Of a stretch of DNA of 64,000 nt, positions 53,311 to 61,908 are shown piece after piece. Numbering within the stretch: position 1 is the stretch's first letter; every line of letters starts with the position of its first letter. The stretch is taken from NCBI GenBank assembly GCA_028819475.1, contig JAPPLJ010000019.1:62001-126000 (forward strand), written 5' to 3'. The notes under the pieces were generated by a model that had not been told where the DNA came from, searched no databases, and saw only the letters and a list, made by a program, of their open reading frames with translations. This stretch comes from Rhodospirillaceae bacterium (GTDB lineage: Bacteria; Pseudomonadota; Alphaproteobacteria; Bin65). A program made the position numbers and the translations under genes.

Positions 53311-54597
53311 ATGCAAGAGAGATCCGTTTGCTCCCAGTCGCCGATCCCGGCGGCCGTCGACGGCCGCCGTCTGTGGGAGCGGCACCTTGCCATGGCGAAG
53401 ATCGGCCGGACAGAGCGGGGCGGTGTCAATCGGCAGGCGCTGACGCCTGAGGACGCGGAAGGCCGGAACCTCCTTCTTTCCTGGGCGGCGCAACGAAACT
53501 ACGCAGCGTCGATCGATCCTATCGGGAACCTGTTCATCCGTCGTCCGGGACTGGACGCCCGGGCGGTCCCCGTCATGACCGGATCGCATCTCGATTCCCA
53601 GCCGACAGGCGGAAACTTCGACGGAGTCTTCGGCGTCCTGGCCGGACTGGAGGTGCTCGAAACTCTCGACGATAGTGGCCTGACGACGCTCCGTCCGATC
53701 GAACTTGTGGTCTGGATGAACGAGGAAGGCGCCCGATTCCCGCCGACGACCATGGGCTCCGCCGTATGTGCGGGAGAGTTGCCGCTGGAGACGGCGCTGG
53801 CAACCGTCGACAAGGAAGGTATCAGCGTTGGCGACGCCCTCGCCGAGCATCTACGCCGGATCCCGCCGCTGACCGAGCGGGAACTGGGCGAAGACGCATT
53901 CTCGTATGTCGAGGCGCACATAGAACAAGGCCCGGTGCTCGAGGAAAAGGGCTGCGCGATCGGCATCGTCACCGGGATCCAGGGCCTGAACCTGTTCGAG
54001 GTCGAGGTGCAAGGCGACGAGGCCCACGCGGGAACGACTCCGCTCGGAAACCGCCGGGATGCTTTCGTTGCGGCCTCTGCGCTTGCTCAGACGTTGCGGG
54101 AAATCGTCCACGATCCCGCGGACATTTTGCGCTTCACGATCGGCCGGTTCGATGTTTCGCCCGGCTCGCCCAACACAGTTCCCGGGCGGGTGTTTTTCAC
54201 GATCGATCTCCGGCATCCCGACACCGCAGTCCTGGCGCGCACTGGGCAACGCTTGCTCGACGCCTGTCGCCGGCAGGACGGCCCGTGTTCCGCGGATGCG
54301 CGCCTGTTGTTCGAATCGCGCCCCGTGACGTTCAACGACGACATCCTCGACGTCCTGCGCGAAGCCGCAAACGACCTGGGCGTCCCGCATATCGAGATGA
54401 TTTCGGGAGCGACTCACGATGCCAAGTTCATGGTTGGACAATGCCCGACCGCCATGATCTTTGTTCCCTGCAAAGACGGTATCAGCCACAACGAAGCCGA
54501 AAGCGCGCGTCCCGACGACCTGACCGCCGGAGCCCAGTTGCTGTGCGCCACGATCCACCGCCTCGCCATGGCCGAGTCTGCGCTCGCTCGGAATTGA
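53311..54597 (+). CDS. M20 Zn-dependent N-carbamoyl-L-amino acid hydrolase / allantoate amidohydrolase-like
   Basis: A 428-residue peptidase-M20-fold enzyme. Dinuclear metal ligands and active-site groups are all present: GSHLDSQPTGGNFDGVFGV, WMNEEGARF, HIEQGPVLE, GDEAHAGTTPLGNRRDAF (dimerisation lid), SGATHDAKFM and GISHNEAE. Known members remove the carbamoyl group from N-carbamoyl-amino acids, ureidopropionate, ureidoglycine or allantoate. In this cluster a ureido acid from ring opening is the likely substrate, releasing ammonia and carbon dioxide. ATG 53311 starts 30 bases after operator 3. Next gene follows after 125 bases. Confidence 0.92.
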   Translation: MQERSVCSQSPIPAAVDGRRLWERHLAMAKIGRTERGGVNRQALTPEDAEGRNLLLSWAAQRNYAASIDPIGNLFIRRPGLDARAVPVMTGSHLDSQPTGGNFDGVFGVLAGLEVLETLDDSGLTTLRPIELVVWMNEEGARFPPTTMGSAVCAGELPLETALATVDKEGISVGDALAEHLRRIPPLTERELGEDAFSYVEAHIEQGPVLEEKGCAIGIVTGIQGLNLFEVEVQGDEAHAGTTPLGNRRDAFVAASALAQTLREIVHDPADILRFTIGRFDVSPGSPNTVPGRVFFTIDLRHPDTAVLARTGQRLLDACRRQDGPCSADARLLFESRPVTFNDDILDVLREAANDLGVPHIEMISGATHDAKFMVGQCPTAMIFVPCKDGISHNEAESARPDDLTAGAQLLCATIHRLAMAESALARN

Positions 54598-54722
54598 ACC
54601 GGTAGCTTCCCCGGGAATCGTCCGTCATCCGGCCGGTGGTCGGGAAAACCGGATAGCAGTGCACCCTGCATGCTGGAGACGGGAATGTTGCGACGGTATC
54701 TATTGGATCTGGGGAGCAACGC

Positions 54723-55727
54723 GTGAACTTTGACAGGAGCATTCCCGGCCTGTCCCAACTACCGCGGGTCAGCCTCGGTTTCTTTCCCACACCCATTCAG
54801 GCTCTGCCCCGCCTGAGCCGTTTGGTCGGACGTGAAATCCTCATCAAGCGGGACGATCTGTCCGGACTGGCGATGGGCGGAAACAAGGCGCGCAAGCTCC
54901 GGTTTCTGGGCGGGGAGGCCATCGCTCAGGCGTGCGATACGCTGGTCGCGACGGGCTTTCTCCAGTCGAACAACGTCGTCCAGACCGCGGCGGCGGCGGC
55001 GAGGTCCGGGCTGAAGTGCATTCTCGCCCTCGAAGCGTACCGGCCGGGCGAGATTCGGGGAAACGTTCTTCTTTCGAACCTCCTGGGTGCGGAAATCCGG
55101 TATGCGGGCAATCGCCCGATTCGAGAGGTCATCGACGAAATCATCGCAGACGTCTCGGCCCGGGGCGGCAAGGCCTATGCCTTGCCTCCCGGAGGGTCCA
55201 CCGGGATCGGTGTCGCCGGCTTCGTGGAAGCGGCCCTCGAGGCCCGGGCACAGTTGGGCGAAATGGAGAAGGGTGTCGAGGCGATCGTCCTTCCGACCGG
55301 AACCGGAGGCACCCAGGCCGGCTTGCTGCTCGGGTCGCAAGTCCTCGATTGGCCGATCGCAATCGTCGGCATCAGTACCGGCAAATCCGAAGAGGAGCTG
55401 CACGTCGCCATACCGGCGATGGCGGCCGAATGCGCACGCGTACTGGCGGTCGACTGCCGGATCGGGTCCCGCGACGTCACTGTTTCCGAGGAATTTATCG
55501 GCGATGGTTACGCCCGGCCGGGACGAGCCGATTTCGAGGCGATCCGCACCGTTGCCCGAGAGGAAGGGATTCTGACGGACCCGGTTTACACGGGCCGGGC
55601 GATGCACGGAATGATCGAACTTCTCGAACAGGGTCGCATTTCCGGATCCGGACCGATCCTCTTCTGGCATACCGGCGGGTTGCCGGCGGTATTCTCCTTC
55701 GATGAGCCCGGCGACGCCGCGGATTGA
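54723..55727 (+). CDS. D-cysteine desulfhydrase / ACC deaminase family PLP enzyme
   Basis: A 334-residue fold type II PLP enzyme. The cofactor lysine is Lys55 in MGGNKARKLRFLG. SNNVVQTAAAAA follows, and TGTGGTQAGLLLG binds the phosphate. Members act on D-cysteine, 1-aminocyclopropane-1-carboxylate or other D-amino acids, releasing ammonia and a keto acid. It lies just after the M20 carbamoylase gene, so it may deaminate the amino acid set free, perhaps D-configured or beta-substituted. GTG 54723 is preceded by GGGGAGCAAC. Reaction specificity is not decided by the sequence. Confidence 0.88.
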   Translation: MNFDRSIPGLSQLPRVSLGFFPTPIQALPRLSRLVGREILIKRDDLSGLAMGGNKARKLRFLGGEAIAQACDTLVATGFLQSNNVVQTAAAAARSGLKCILALEAYRPGEIRGNVLLSNLLGAEIRYAGNRPIREVIDEIIADVSARGGKAYALPPGGSTGIGVAGFVEAALEARAQLGEMEKGVEAIVLPTGTGGTQAGLLLGSQVLDWPIAIVGISTGKSEEELHVAIPAMAAECARVLAVDCRIGSRDVTVSEEFIGDGYARPGRADFEAIRTVAREEGILTDPVYTGRAMHGMIELLEQGRISGSGPILFWHTGGLPAVFSFDEPGDAAD

Positions 55728-55761
55728 ATCCTTCAGATTCCCGCTTTCGCAGGCACGGGGT

Positions 55762-57042
55762 TCAGATCGTCAAGGGGTCGGTGAACGTTTCCAGGGCCGG
55801 ATTCCATACCGATCCGTTGAAACGGCTCCGCGCGACGACCCGGCCCCGTTTGAGCGTGATGCGCTCCGGGCTGAGGAGGGTCAGAGCCTCGAAAATCGAG
55901 GAAGCCTTCAGGAACACGAGGTCGGCCGCGCAACCCTCGGCAAGGCCGTAGTCCGGCAATCGGAGCGCTTTCGCGGGATTGGCGGTCAGCATGCGAAAGA
56001 CGGTCCCCAGACCTTCTTCGTCGGCAAGCTTGGCCGTGTACGCCATCAATTGCCCGGTAAACAGGGGGTCGGGAAATCGGAGATGGCGCGAGAAGACCGA
56101 TCGGTAGGCTTCCTGGGCGCAGGCCACGTTTATCCCGTGATCAAGCATCTCCTTCACCATGGTGATGCCGCGGGGCGGGTTCGCCTCGCCGTGGCCGCGG
56201 AACAGAAGCCCGGAAGTCGGGCTGCTGACCACGGTCGCATCCGCTTCTTTCAGGATCGCGTAGACCGACCGCCGGTACTCCGGACCCTGATGTGCGATCG
56301 CGCAGCCGTGGCCGAGACTCGTCCGCCCCCGGTATCCGTGCTCGACGGCCTTGCGGGCGCAGGTTTCCAGCCAACGGGAAGTCCTGCTGTCGGATTCGTC
56401 GACATGGAAGTCGGCGTCGACATCGAATGCGCGGGCGAACTGGAACACGAGGTCGATCTGCCGAAGCGTCTCGGCCTCGCTGGTCTCGAGCTCGGAATGG
56501 CCGCCGACGGCGTCGACTCCCATTTCGAGAGCCTCCTCGAGAAGCCGCCGGGTGTTATCGTGCGTGAAAATGCCCATCTGGGGGAAGGCCACGATCTGAA
56601 CGTCGATCAGGCCCTCGAGCCGGCGCCTGGCTTCCTTGAGGCCTTCGAGGATTCTCAGTTCCGCATATTGATCGATATCCGCGAAACTGCGCACGTGGAC
56701 CACGCCCCGGCTCGCCAGGATCCTCCCCATCCGACACGCCCGTTCGGCGACGGTCTCGGCGGAAAGGCGAGACTTGGCCTCGCAGAAGGCTTCGAGCTGT
56801 TCGTCTAGGGTGCCGCCCGGCAGTGCAACCTCGGCGGCCAGGCACTTGTCGAGGTGAAAATGCGGCTCGACGAAGCCCGGCGAGGCGAAGTAGCCCTCCA
56901 GGTCCAGCACCTCGGCCGGCTCGACGGCGCCATTGCCCTCCGAGATCCGTCGGATAAGCCCATCGGCTATGGCGATATCGACCTTTCTGCCGTCGTCGTA
57001 GCGCCGCACATTGCGCACCAGAAGTTCGATGGTTTCCGGCAT
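55762..57042 (-). CDS. Cytosine deaminase-like amidohydrolase with altered metal/active-site residues
   Basis: A 426-residue protein aligning well with cytosine deaminase. His61 and His63 (EPHFHLDK), Gln155 (AFPQMG), His213 and Glu216 (DFHVDE) and His245 (LGHG) match the E. coli enzyme's H61, H63, Q156, H214, E217 and H246. The last metal ligand, Asp313 in E. coli, aligns with Glu311, and the following active-site Asp314 with Ala312 (CAQEAY). The change suggests another substrate than cytosine. ATG 57042 follows AAGGGGACAGG; the frame upstream is unconserved. It converges with the desulfhydrase-like gene. Confidence 0.87.
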   Translation of the reverse strand: MPETIELLVRNVRRYDDGRKVDIAIADGLIRRISEGNGAVEPAEVLDLEGYFASPGFVEPHFHLDKCLAAEVALPGGTLDEQLEAFCEAKSRLSAETVAERACRMGRILASRGVVHVRSFADIDQYAELRILEGLKEARRRLEGLIDVQIVAFPQMGIFTHDNTRRLLEEALEMGVDAVGGHSELETSEAETLRQIDLVFQFARAFDVDADFHVDESDSRTSRWLETCARKAVEHGYRGRTSLGHGCAIAHQGPEYRRSVYAILKEADATVVSSPTSGLLFRGHGEANPPRGITMVKEMLDHGINVACAQEAYRSVFSRHLRFPDPLFTGQLMAYTAKLADEEGLGTVFRMLTANPAKALRLPDYGLAEGCAADLVFLKASSIFEALTLLSPERITLKRGRVVARSRFNGSVWNPALETFTDPLTI

Positions 57043-57491
57043 AACCTGTCCCCTTGGAAGCAAGCCGGGATTTTCGGTCCCGCTGGAATGAGTGTACCCC
57101 GGCGGCTTTGGGTTTTGCCTTCGGACGCGACCACAAGCTTTCATTGCCAAAGGGGCAGGCTCAAGGATTTTCCGCTATGGCGTCAGCGTCGATTGGTACA
57201 AACGGCGTTCGCACCTCGCCCGTCCATGACGCCCGCGGCGCGGTGGCCCGCTACGGCCGGGTCAGCGAACCCGATGCTCGCAACAACCCGGTCTTGATGA
57301 TCCGCTCATGGCGGCCGAATATGGAGGAGAATGCGCCGCTGTGTTTCCACGGACCGGCTTACGCAAGTAGCGTCGGTCGCAGGGACGGGTCTTTCTGCGG
57401 TGCCCGATTGCGAGCGATCGACGAGCAATGAGGGAATCGGCATTGCGCCGGGTGCGTAGAGCCACGGGAGGGTGACGGGGAGGGACTACGC
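57043..57491. other. Divergent gap without a recognisable gene
   Basis: This 449-base interval lies between the cytosine-deaminase-like gene (leftward) and an amidohydrolase gene (rightward). Short frames exist, but none resembles a known protein. No copy of the GTCAAGTAACTTGAC palindrome is seen here, so these two genes may not belong to the XRE-cupin regulon. Confidence 0.6.
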
Positions 57492-58982
57492 ATGCCGCAA
57501 GCGACAGAGACGCTTTTTACCCGCCGCCTGCTCGCGCAGCCCGGTGCCGAGTCCGCACGGCGGAACGTGCGGATCGAAATCTCGGCGGGCTCGATCGCGA
57601 CGGTCGAAGCCGCCGAGGCGCTGGCCCCTGCCGAGCGAGCCGCCCCGGACCATCTCGCCATGCCGGCCCTGGCCGATGCCCATGACCACGGCCGCGGGCT
57701 GAAATACCTCGCCTACGGCGGGAGCGACCGGCCGCTGGAGGCCTGGCTTCCATCGATCTATTTCCAGCCCGAAGTGGATCCTTATCTCAGCGCGCTCCTT
57801 GCCATGGCGCGCCTCGCCCGGGCCGGCGTCGGCGCGGCCGTACACTGCCACATCGTCAATCGACCCGAATGTTTCGAGGACGAGATCCGTGCCGTGGCGC
57901 GCGCCGCGGACGATCTTGGGATTCGGCTCGCGCTGGCGGTTCCGATGCGGGACCGAAACCTGCTCGCCTATGGAGAGGACGACGATCTCCTGTCGCTCCT
58001 GTCGCCCGAGGATCGTGCCGAAGTCGAGCGCCTGTGGCGGCAGCCGCCGCTTCCGGCCAGGGAGCAGCTTGCACGGGTCGATAGGCTTGCGGCCGAAGTC
58101 GAGACCGAACTGGTCGAGGTCTTGTACAGTCCTGTCGGCGTGCAGTGGGCTTCGGATGAGCTGCTCAAGCTCGTGGCCGAAGCGTCGGCGCGCACCGGCC
58201 GCCGCGTTCACATGCACTTTCTCGAGACCCGCTATCAGCGGGAGTGGGCGGATGCGGCCTATCCGGAGGGCGTCGTCGGCTTTCTGGATGAGATCGACCT
58301 GCTTTCCCCGCGCCTTACCCTTGCTCACGGCGTATGGCTCAGGCCCGACGAAATGGCCTGCCTTGCGGAAAGGGAGGTCATCGTCTCGGTCAACACCTGC
58401 TCCAACCTGAGGCTGCGTTCCGGGATTGCTCCGGTGCGCGAGTTTCTTGCGAAGTCGGTTCCCTTTGCATTCGGCGTCGATGCCCTGGCCCTGGACGACG
58501 ACGACGACGCCCTCAGGGACCTGAAGCTCGCCTACCTGCTCCACAACGGCCCGGGGTTCGATGAAACTCTCTCCACGGCGGCATTGTTCCACGCCGCGAT
58601 AGGCGTCGGCGGACGCGCCGTGACGGGGAAATCGGGTTTCGGCGCCCTGCGCCCGGGGGCGCCCGCCGATCTCCTGATCATCGACTACGGGGCCATGGCT
58701 CGTGACATTGTCGATGGGCTGAGCGACGAGGTCGCCGTGTTGCTCGCCCGCGGCAACAGTCGGTTCGTTCACACGCTTTACGTGGCCGGGCGGAAGGTGG
58801 TCGACGCCGGCCGCGTCGTCGGCCTGGATATCGAAGCGCTCGAGGCCGAGCTCACCCGCCAGACCCTGGAGGGAGGCGCCCTGCTCCACGGCATCAGGCC
58901 GCTGGTCGGGCGATACCAGGACGCACTTATGCGCTTCTACTCGGACCAACGCCACAAGCGGAGGAAGATTTCCGGGCGATAG
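57492..58982 (+). CDS. Amidohydrolase family protein (deaminase-like)
   Basis: A 496-residue metal-dependent hydrolase. The first metal motif is degenerate: MPALADAHDHGRGLKYLAYGG (HDH in place of HxH within the normal LPG...H frame). HMHFLET supplies the third histidine, LTLAHGVWLRPDE the fourth, and FAFGVDALALDDDDDA the aspartate. GAPADLLIIDYGA marks the second half of the composite beta domain. It belongs to the guanine deaminase/ATZ group, substrate unknown. ATG 57492 has GGGGAGGG upstream. It is the last hydrolase of module 3 and no gene follows it for 600 bases. Confidence 0.88.
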   Translation: MPQATETLFTRRLLAQPGAESARRNVRIEISAGSIATVEAAEALAPAERAAPDHLAMPALADAHDHGRGLKYLAYGGSDRPLEAWLPSIYFQPEVDPYLSALLAMARLARAGVGAAVHCHIVNRPECFEDEIRAVARAADDLGIRLALAVPMRDRNLLAYGEDDDLLSLLSPEDRAEVERLWRQPPLPAREQLARVDRLAAEVETELVEVLYSPVGVQWASDELLKLVAEASARTGRRVHMHFLETRYQREWADAAYPEGVVGFLDEIDLLSPRLTLAHGVWLRPDEMACLAEREVIVSVNTCSNLRLRSGIAPVREFLAKSVPFAFGVDALALDDDDDALRDLKLAYLLHNGPGFDETLSTAALFHAAIGVGGRAVTGKSGFGALRPGAPADLLIIDYGAMARDIVDGLSDEVAVLLARGNSRFVHTLYVAGRKVVDAGRVVGLDIEALEAELTRQTLEGGALLHGIRPLVGRYQDALMRFYSDQRHKRRKISGR

Positions 58983-59191
58983 CAGATTCCGGAGCCTGCC
59001 TGCCCCGCCCAGACGTGTGTACCGGCGTTATTTCCGTTGGGCCATAGATCGGTTGTCGGCCTGCGACGGTGATCGACCTCTCTGAATCGAACTAGATTGA
59101 CGTGCTGGCATACGGATCTGCGTGGAGCGCGCCCGTCGGCCGACACGTCGTCGGGGCTGGACGCCACTTTGGGGCAGGTTTCCACGTAGGC

Positions 59192-59480
59192 ATGCAGATA
59201 CCCTGCCCGCAATGCCGGGAGGGGCGCTTGGTACGCCGGGAAAACTGCGAGACGGGAGCAGATTTTCGGCTATTCCAACTTACCGTACCGCGGGCACAAG
59301 AGCCGTCCCTGTCCGGTCTGCTGAGTCGGCCTCCCGGCCAGGTCCGGATACGCACACCGCTGCCGTGACTGCGGCGAACTGCTGGAAGGCGGTACCCCCG
59401 CGGCGGCTGGCTGGAAACCAGTATGGGCCGATGCGGGCGCTTCCTGAGTGTATCGCTGTGCAGCAGAGACGTGTGTTGGC
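59192..59480 (+). pseudogene. Decayed topoisomerase-type C4 zinc-finger region (helicase C-terminus-like)
   Basis: Three frames must be joined to read it: MQIPCPQCREGRLVRRENCETGADF, then FGYSNLPYRGHKSRPCPVC and a stop, then AHRCRDCGELLEG, then GGWLETSMGRCGRFLS after another shift. The spaced CPxC, GYSNxP and GRFLxC-like blocks are the zinc-finger motifs found at the ends of type IA topoisomerases and some UvrD-like helicases. The rest of the gene is gone. It occupies part of the 610-base gap 58983-59592, which otherwise holds only the Fic promoter. Confidence 0.65.
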
Positions 59481-59530
59481 GCGTTGCAATTTACGTGCAC
59501 ATGTACAGCATCATTTACTTGAATTATTCC

Positions 59531-59562
59531 GACGTGTTACACTTGTATTGATACGACACGTC
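59531..59562. promoter_or_regulatory. Inverted repeat upstream of the Fic gene
   Basis: GACGTGT (59531-59537) and ACACGTC (59556-59562) are inverted 7-bp arms within an AT-rich stretch, with direct repeats ACACTTGT / AAACTTGT nearby. It lies 30 bases before the Fic start and is probably an operator or part of the promoter. The binding factor is unknown. Confidence 0.5.
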
Positions 59563-59592
59563 AAACTTGTGAAATGAAGCTGATAGTCCGGT

Positions 59593-61170
59593 ATGGCCAC
59601 ACCGAATGAGAAACTCGCTGCGTCGCTGGCGCAGTTCCGGAAGCTCCAGGGCCGAGGGCAACGGGTCCTTCGCTCCGGCGAGCTGACGCGTGTTCACCGC
59701 GAGCGGCTGGTCAGGAACGGTTTTTTGCGCGAGGTGATGAAGGGCTGGCTGATCTCCTGGAGCCCGGATGCCGATCCGGGCGATACGACGCCTTGGTCCG
59801 CGTCCTTCCGGGAGTTCTGCGCGGCCTATTGTACCGCCCGGTTCGGGCCGGACTGGCACCTTTCCCCGGAACAGTCCCTGCTGCTTCACGCGGAAAACAC
59901 CGTCATGCCGCAGCAGGTCATCGTCTATGCGCCCCGGGGCACCAACAACGCCGTCGAACTGCTGTTCGGCACGTCATTGTACGATCTCAGGCAAAGGGAC
60001 ATGCCGCCGGATGCCGACCTGACGGACCGGGACGGGCTGCGGCTGTTCGTGCCCGAGGCGGCACTGGTGCGCGTGCCGGCGGCGTTCTTCGTCCGGCACC
60101 CGGTCGAGGCGCAGGTCGTACTCTCAGGCGTCCGCGAGGCGGCCGACCTGCTCGGGCGGCTGCTCGATGGCGGCCGTTCGGTGGTTGCCGGGCGGCTGGC
60201 CGGCGCATTCCGCCGCATCGGCAGGGGCGAGGTGGCCGACGAGATTCTGGGCGTCATGAAACGCGCCGGCTACGACGTCCGCGAAGCCGATCCGTTCGAG
60301 CCGAAACGGGCCTTTGGTGCGCTGAGCCGGGCGCAGGCGCCGATTGTCGGCCGCCTGCAATCGCTGTGGGAGGCGATGCGGGAGCCTGTGATCGCGGCAT
60401 TTCCCGAAGCGCCCGGCCTGCCCGATGACCCCGAAGCCTATATGTCCTTCGTTGACGTTATCTATCGGAACGATGCCTATCACTCGCTGTCGATCGAGGG
60501 TTACCGCGTTACGCCGGAGCTGATTGACCGGGTGCGCGGGGGCAACTGGGACCCGGACAATTGCGACGCCGACCGGCAGGGCCGGGATGCGCTGGCAGCG
60601 CGCGGTTACTGGCAGGCGTTCCGGCTCGTGCGGGCGGCGGTGGGCGAGATCGTCGGCGGCGGTGAAGCCGGCGCCCTGGTCCGCAAGGCCCACCGCAACT
60701 GGTATCGCGAACTGTTTCAGCCTTGCGTCGCCGCCGGCCTGATCGCGGCTTCAGCTTTGGCGGGTTATCGCAACGATGCCGTGTTCCGGCGGGGATCGCG
60801 GCATGTACCGCCGCGCCGGGAGGCGGTGCGCGATGCCATGCCGGCCCTGTTCGATCTGCTGGAAGCCGAATCCGAACCTTCCGTTCGCGCCGTACTCGGG
60901 CACTGGCTGTTCGGCTATGTCCATCCCTACCCGGACGGCAACGGGCGCATGGCGCGGCTTGTCATGAACGCGATGCTGGCATCCGGCGGCTATCCGTGGA
61001 CCGTCATCCGGGTCGGGGATCGTGATGCCTACCTGGCGGCGCTTGAAAGCGCCAGCATCGATCAGGATATCCGGCCGTTCGCACAGTTTGTGGCGGACCG
61101 GGTTGCTTGGTCGCCGGGTCGGGCTGAGATGGCCTCGTATAGTGCGGAGTTTCGGGATCGGGACAGGTAG
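59593..61170 (+). CDS. Fic family protein (AMP-transferase), self-inhibited class II
   Basis: A 525-residue protein. The Fic core motif HPYPDGNGRMAR starts at His444 and is intact, with the invariant His and the NGR anchor for ATP phosphates. An inhibitory-helix motif SLSIEG (Ser298 to Gly303, with Glu302) precedes the core, which makes it a class II Fic that keeps itself inactive until relieved. The first 250 residues begin with a helix-turn-helix-like stretch (RSGELTRVHRERLVRNGFLREVMKGWL), as in AbiEi-type or transcriptional-regulator fusions. Fic enzymes attach AMP to target proteins such as gyrase. No separate antitoxin gene is adjacent. ATG 59593 fits. Confidence 0.9.
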   Translation: MATPNEKLAASLAQFRKLQGRGQRVLRSGELTRVHRERLVRNGFLREVMKGWLISWSPDADPGDTTPWSASFREFCAAYCTARFGPDWHLSPEQSLLLHAENTVMPQQVIVYAPRGTNNAVELLFGTSLYDLRQRDMPPDADLTDRDGLRLFVPEAALVRVPAAFFVRHPVEAQVVLSGVREAADLLGRLLDGGRSVVAGRLAGAFRRIGRGEVADEILGVMKRAGYDVREADPFEPKRAFGALSRAQAPIVGRLQSLWEAMREPVIAAFPEAPGLPDDPEAYMSFVDVIYRNDAYHSLSIEGYRVTPELIDRVRGGNWDPDNCDADRQGRDALAARGYWQAFRLVRAAVGEIVGGGEAGALVRKAHRNWYRELFQPCVAAGLIAASALAGYRNDAVFRRGSRHVPPRREAVRDAMPALFDLLEAESEPSVRAVLGHWLFGYVHPYPDGNGRMARLVMNAMLASGGYPWTVIRVGDRDAYLAALESASIDQDIRPFAQFVADRVAWSPGRAEMASYSAEFRDRDR

Positions 61171-61250
61171 GTCACCGGGGAAGCTCTGCAATCAGATGAC
61201 GAGGTCATGGAACGTCACCCGTGGTAGGTAGTTTGAATTCGACCGATTCC

Positions 61251-61369
61251 GAGATGATGACGGGTACCAGCGTCCGTTTGAGCAGATTGGGTGAAGAATT
61301 GGGGGAATTTGCTGGGCTGGGCGGTCCCTCGCTGGATCGAATCAGCAACATTTGCATGACCCGCATATG
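61251..61369. repeat. Degenerate repeat pair, copy 2
   Basis: GATGATGACGGG, CGTCCG, GTGAAGAAT and, about 100 bases on, GCATGACCCGCATATG repeat the layout of 43578-43694. The 14-base block ATGACCCGCATATG is identical in both. The stretch between is diverged. Confidence 0.5.
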
Positions 61370-61704
61370 AGGAGCGGACGCCAGCCTGCGTCGATAAGGG
61401 ACGATATCCGATCGAACGTCAAGCAGGTCCGGACGGAATGGCGGAAAGGTCTGACGGCGATTGCCCTCCCTGCCAAGGGGTTGGAAGCGGCAACCGTTAC
61501 TGGATAGGCGTCGCGAAACGCGGCTGGTCCGCCGCCGTCTCGGACCGGGCGTTGATCGGCCAGGGGCCGGTCGCCTGGTCCTTCGCCCAGCCGGGGATCG
61601 GCCCGCGACCCGTCCGCACGGCTCCCCTGCGCTCCTGCGGTCAGCCAGCCAGGCCGGCGACCGGCCGCCAGCGGCCTAGTCGTCGAGGATGATTCCCACT
61701 AGTT

Positions 61705-61718
61705 TCTCGAACGAGAAT
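61705..61718. promoter_or_regulatory. Palindrome upstream of the second XRE-cupin gene
   Basis: TTCTCG-AA-CGAGAA has perfect 6-bp arms. It lies 190 bases before the regulator's start, so a role as its operator is possible but weakly supported. It does not resemble the GTCAAGTAACTTGAC sites. Confidence 0.35.
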
Positions 61719-61908
61719 GAAAAGGCAGGGCCGGGCGGTCCTCTCTTCGCTGGATTTCCGGGCTAATGAGACATCGCCAATTGTCGTTGAGGGAATATTT
61801 CAAGAGTCGGACGAGCTGCCGCGTCCGAGCGGGACTGGGCGTCACAAACGGAGCCGAGCATTCCTCCTTGCTCCGGCGACCCCGGACCCGCCGACAGGAG
61901 AACGCTGA

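Larger units (their letters stand above)
61171..61908. other. 738-base gap with repeat debris, no recognisable gene
   Basis: Short GC-rich frames only. It contains the second degenerate repeat copy (61251-61369) and a palindrome at 61705-61718. The remainder shows nothing assignable. Together with 42846-44011 it suggests old insertion or deletion events beside the catabolic genes. Confidence 0.6.
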
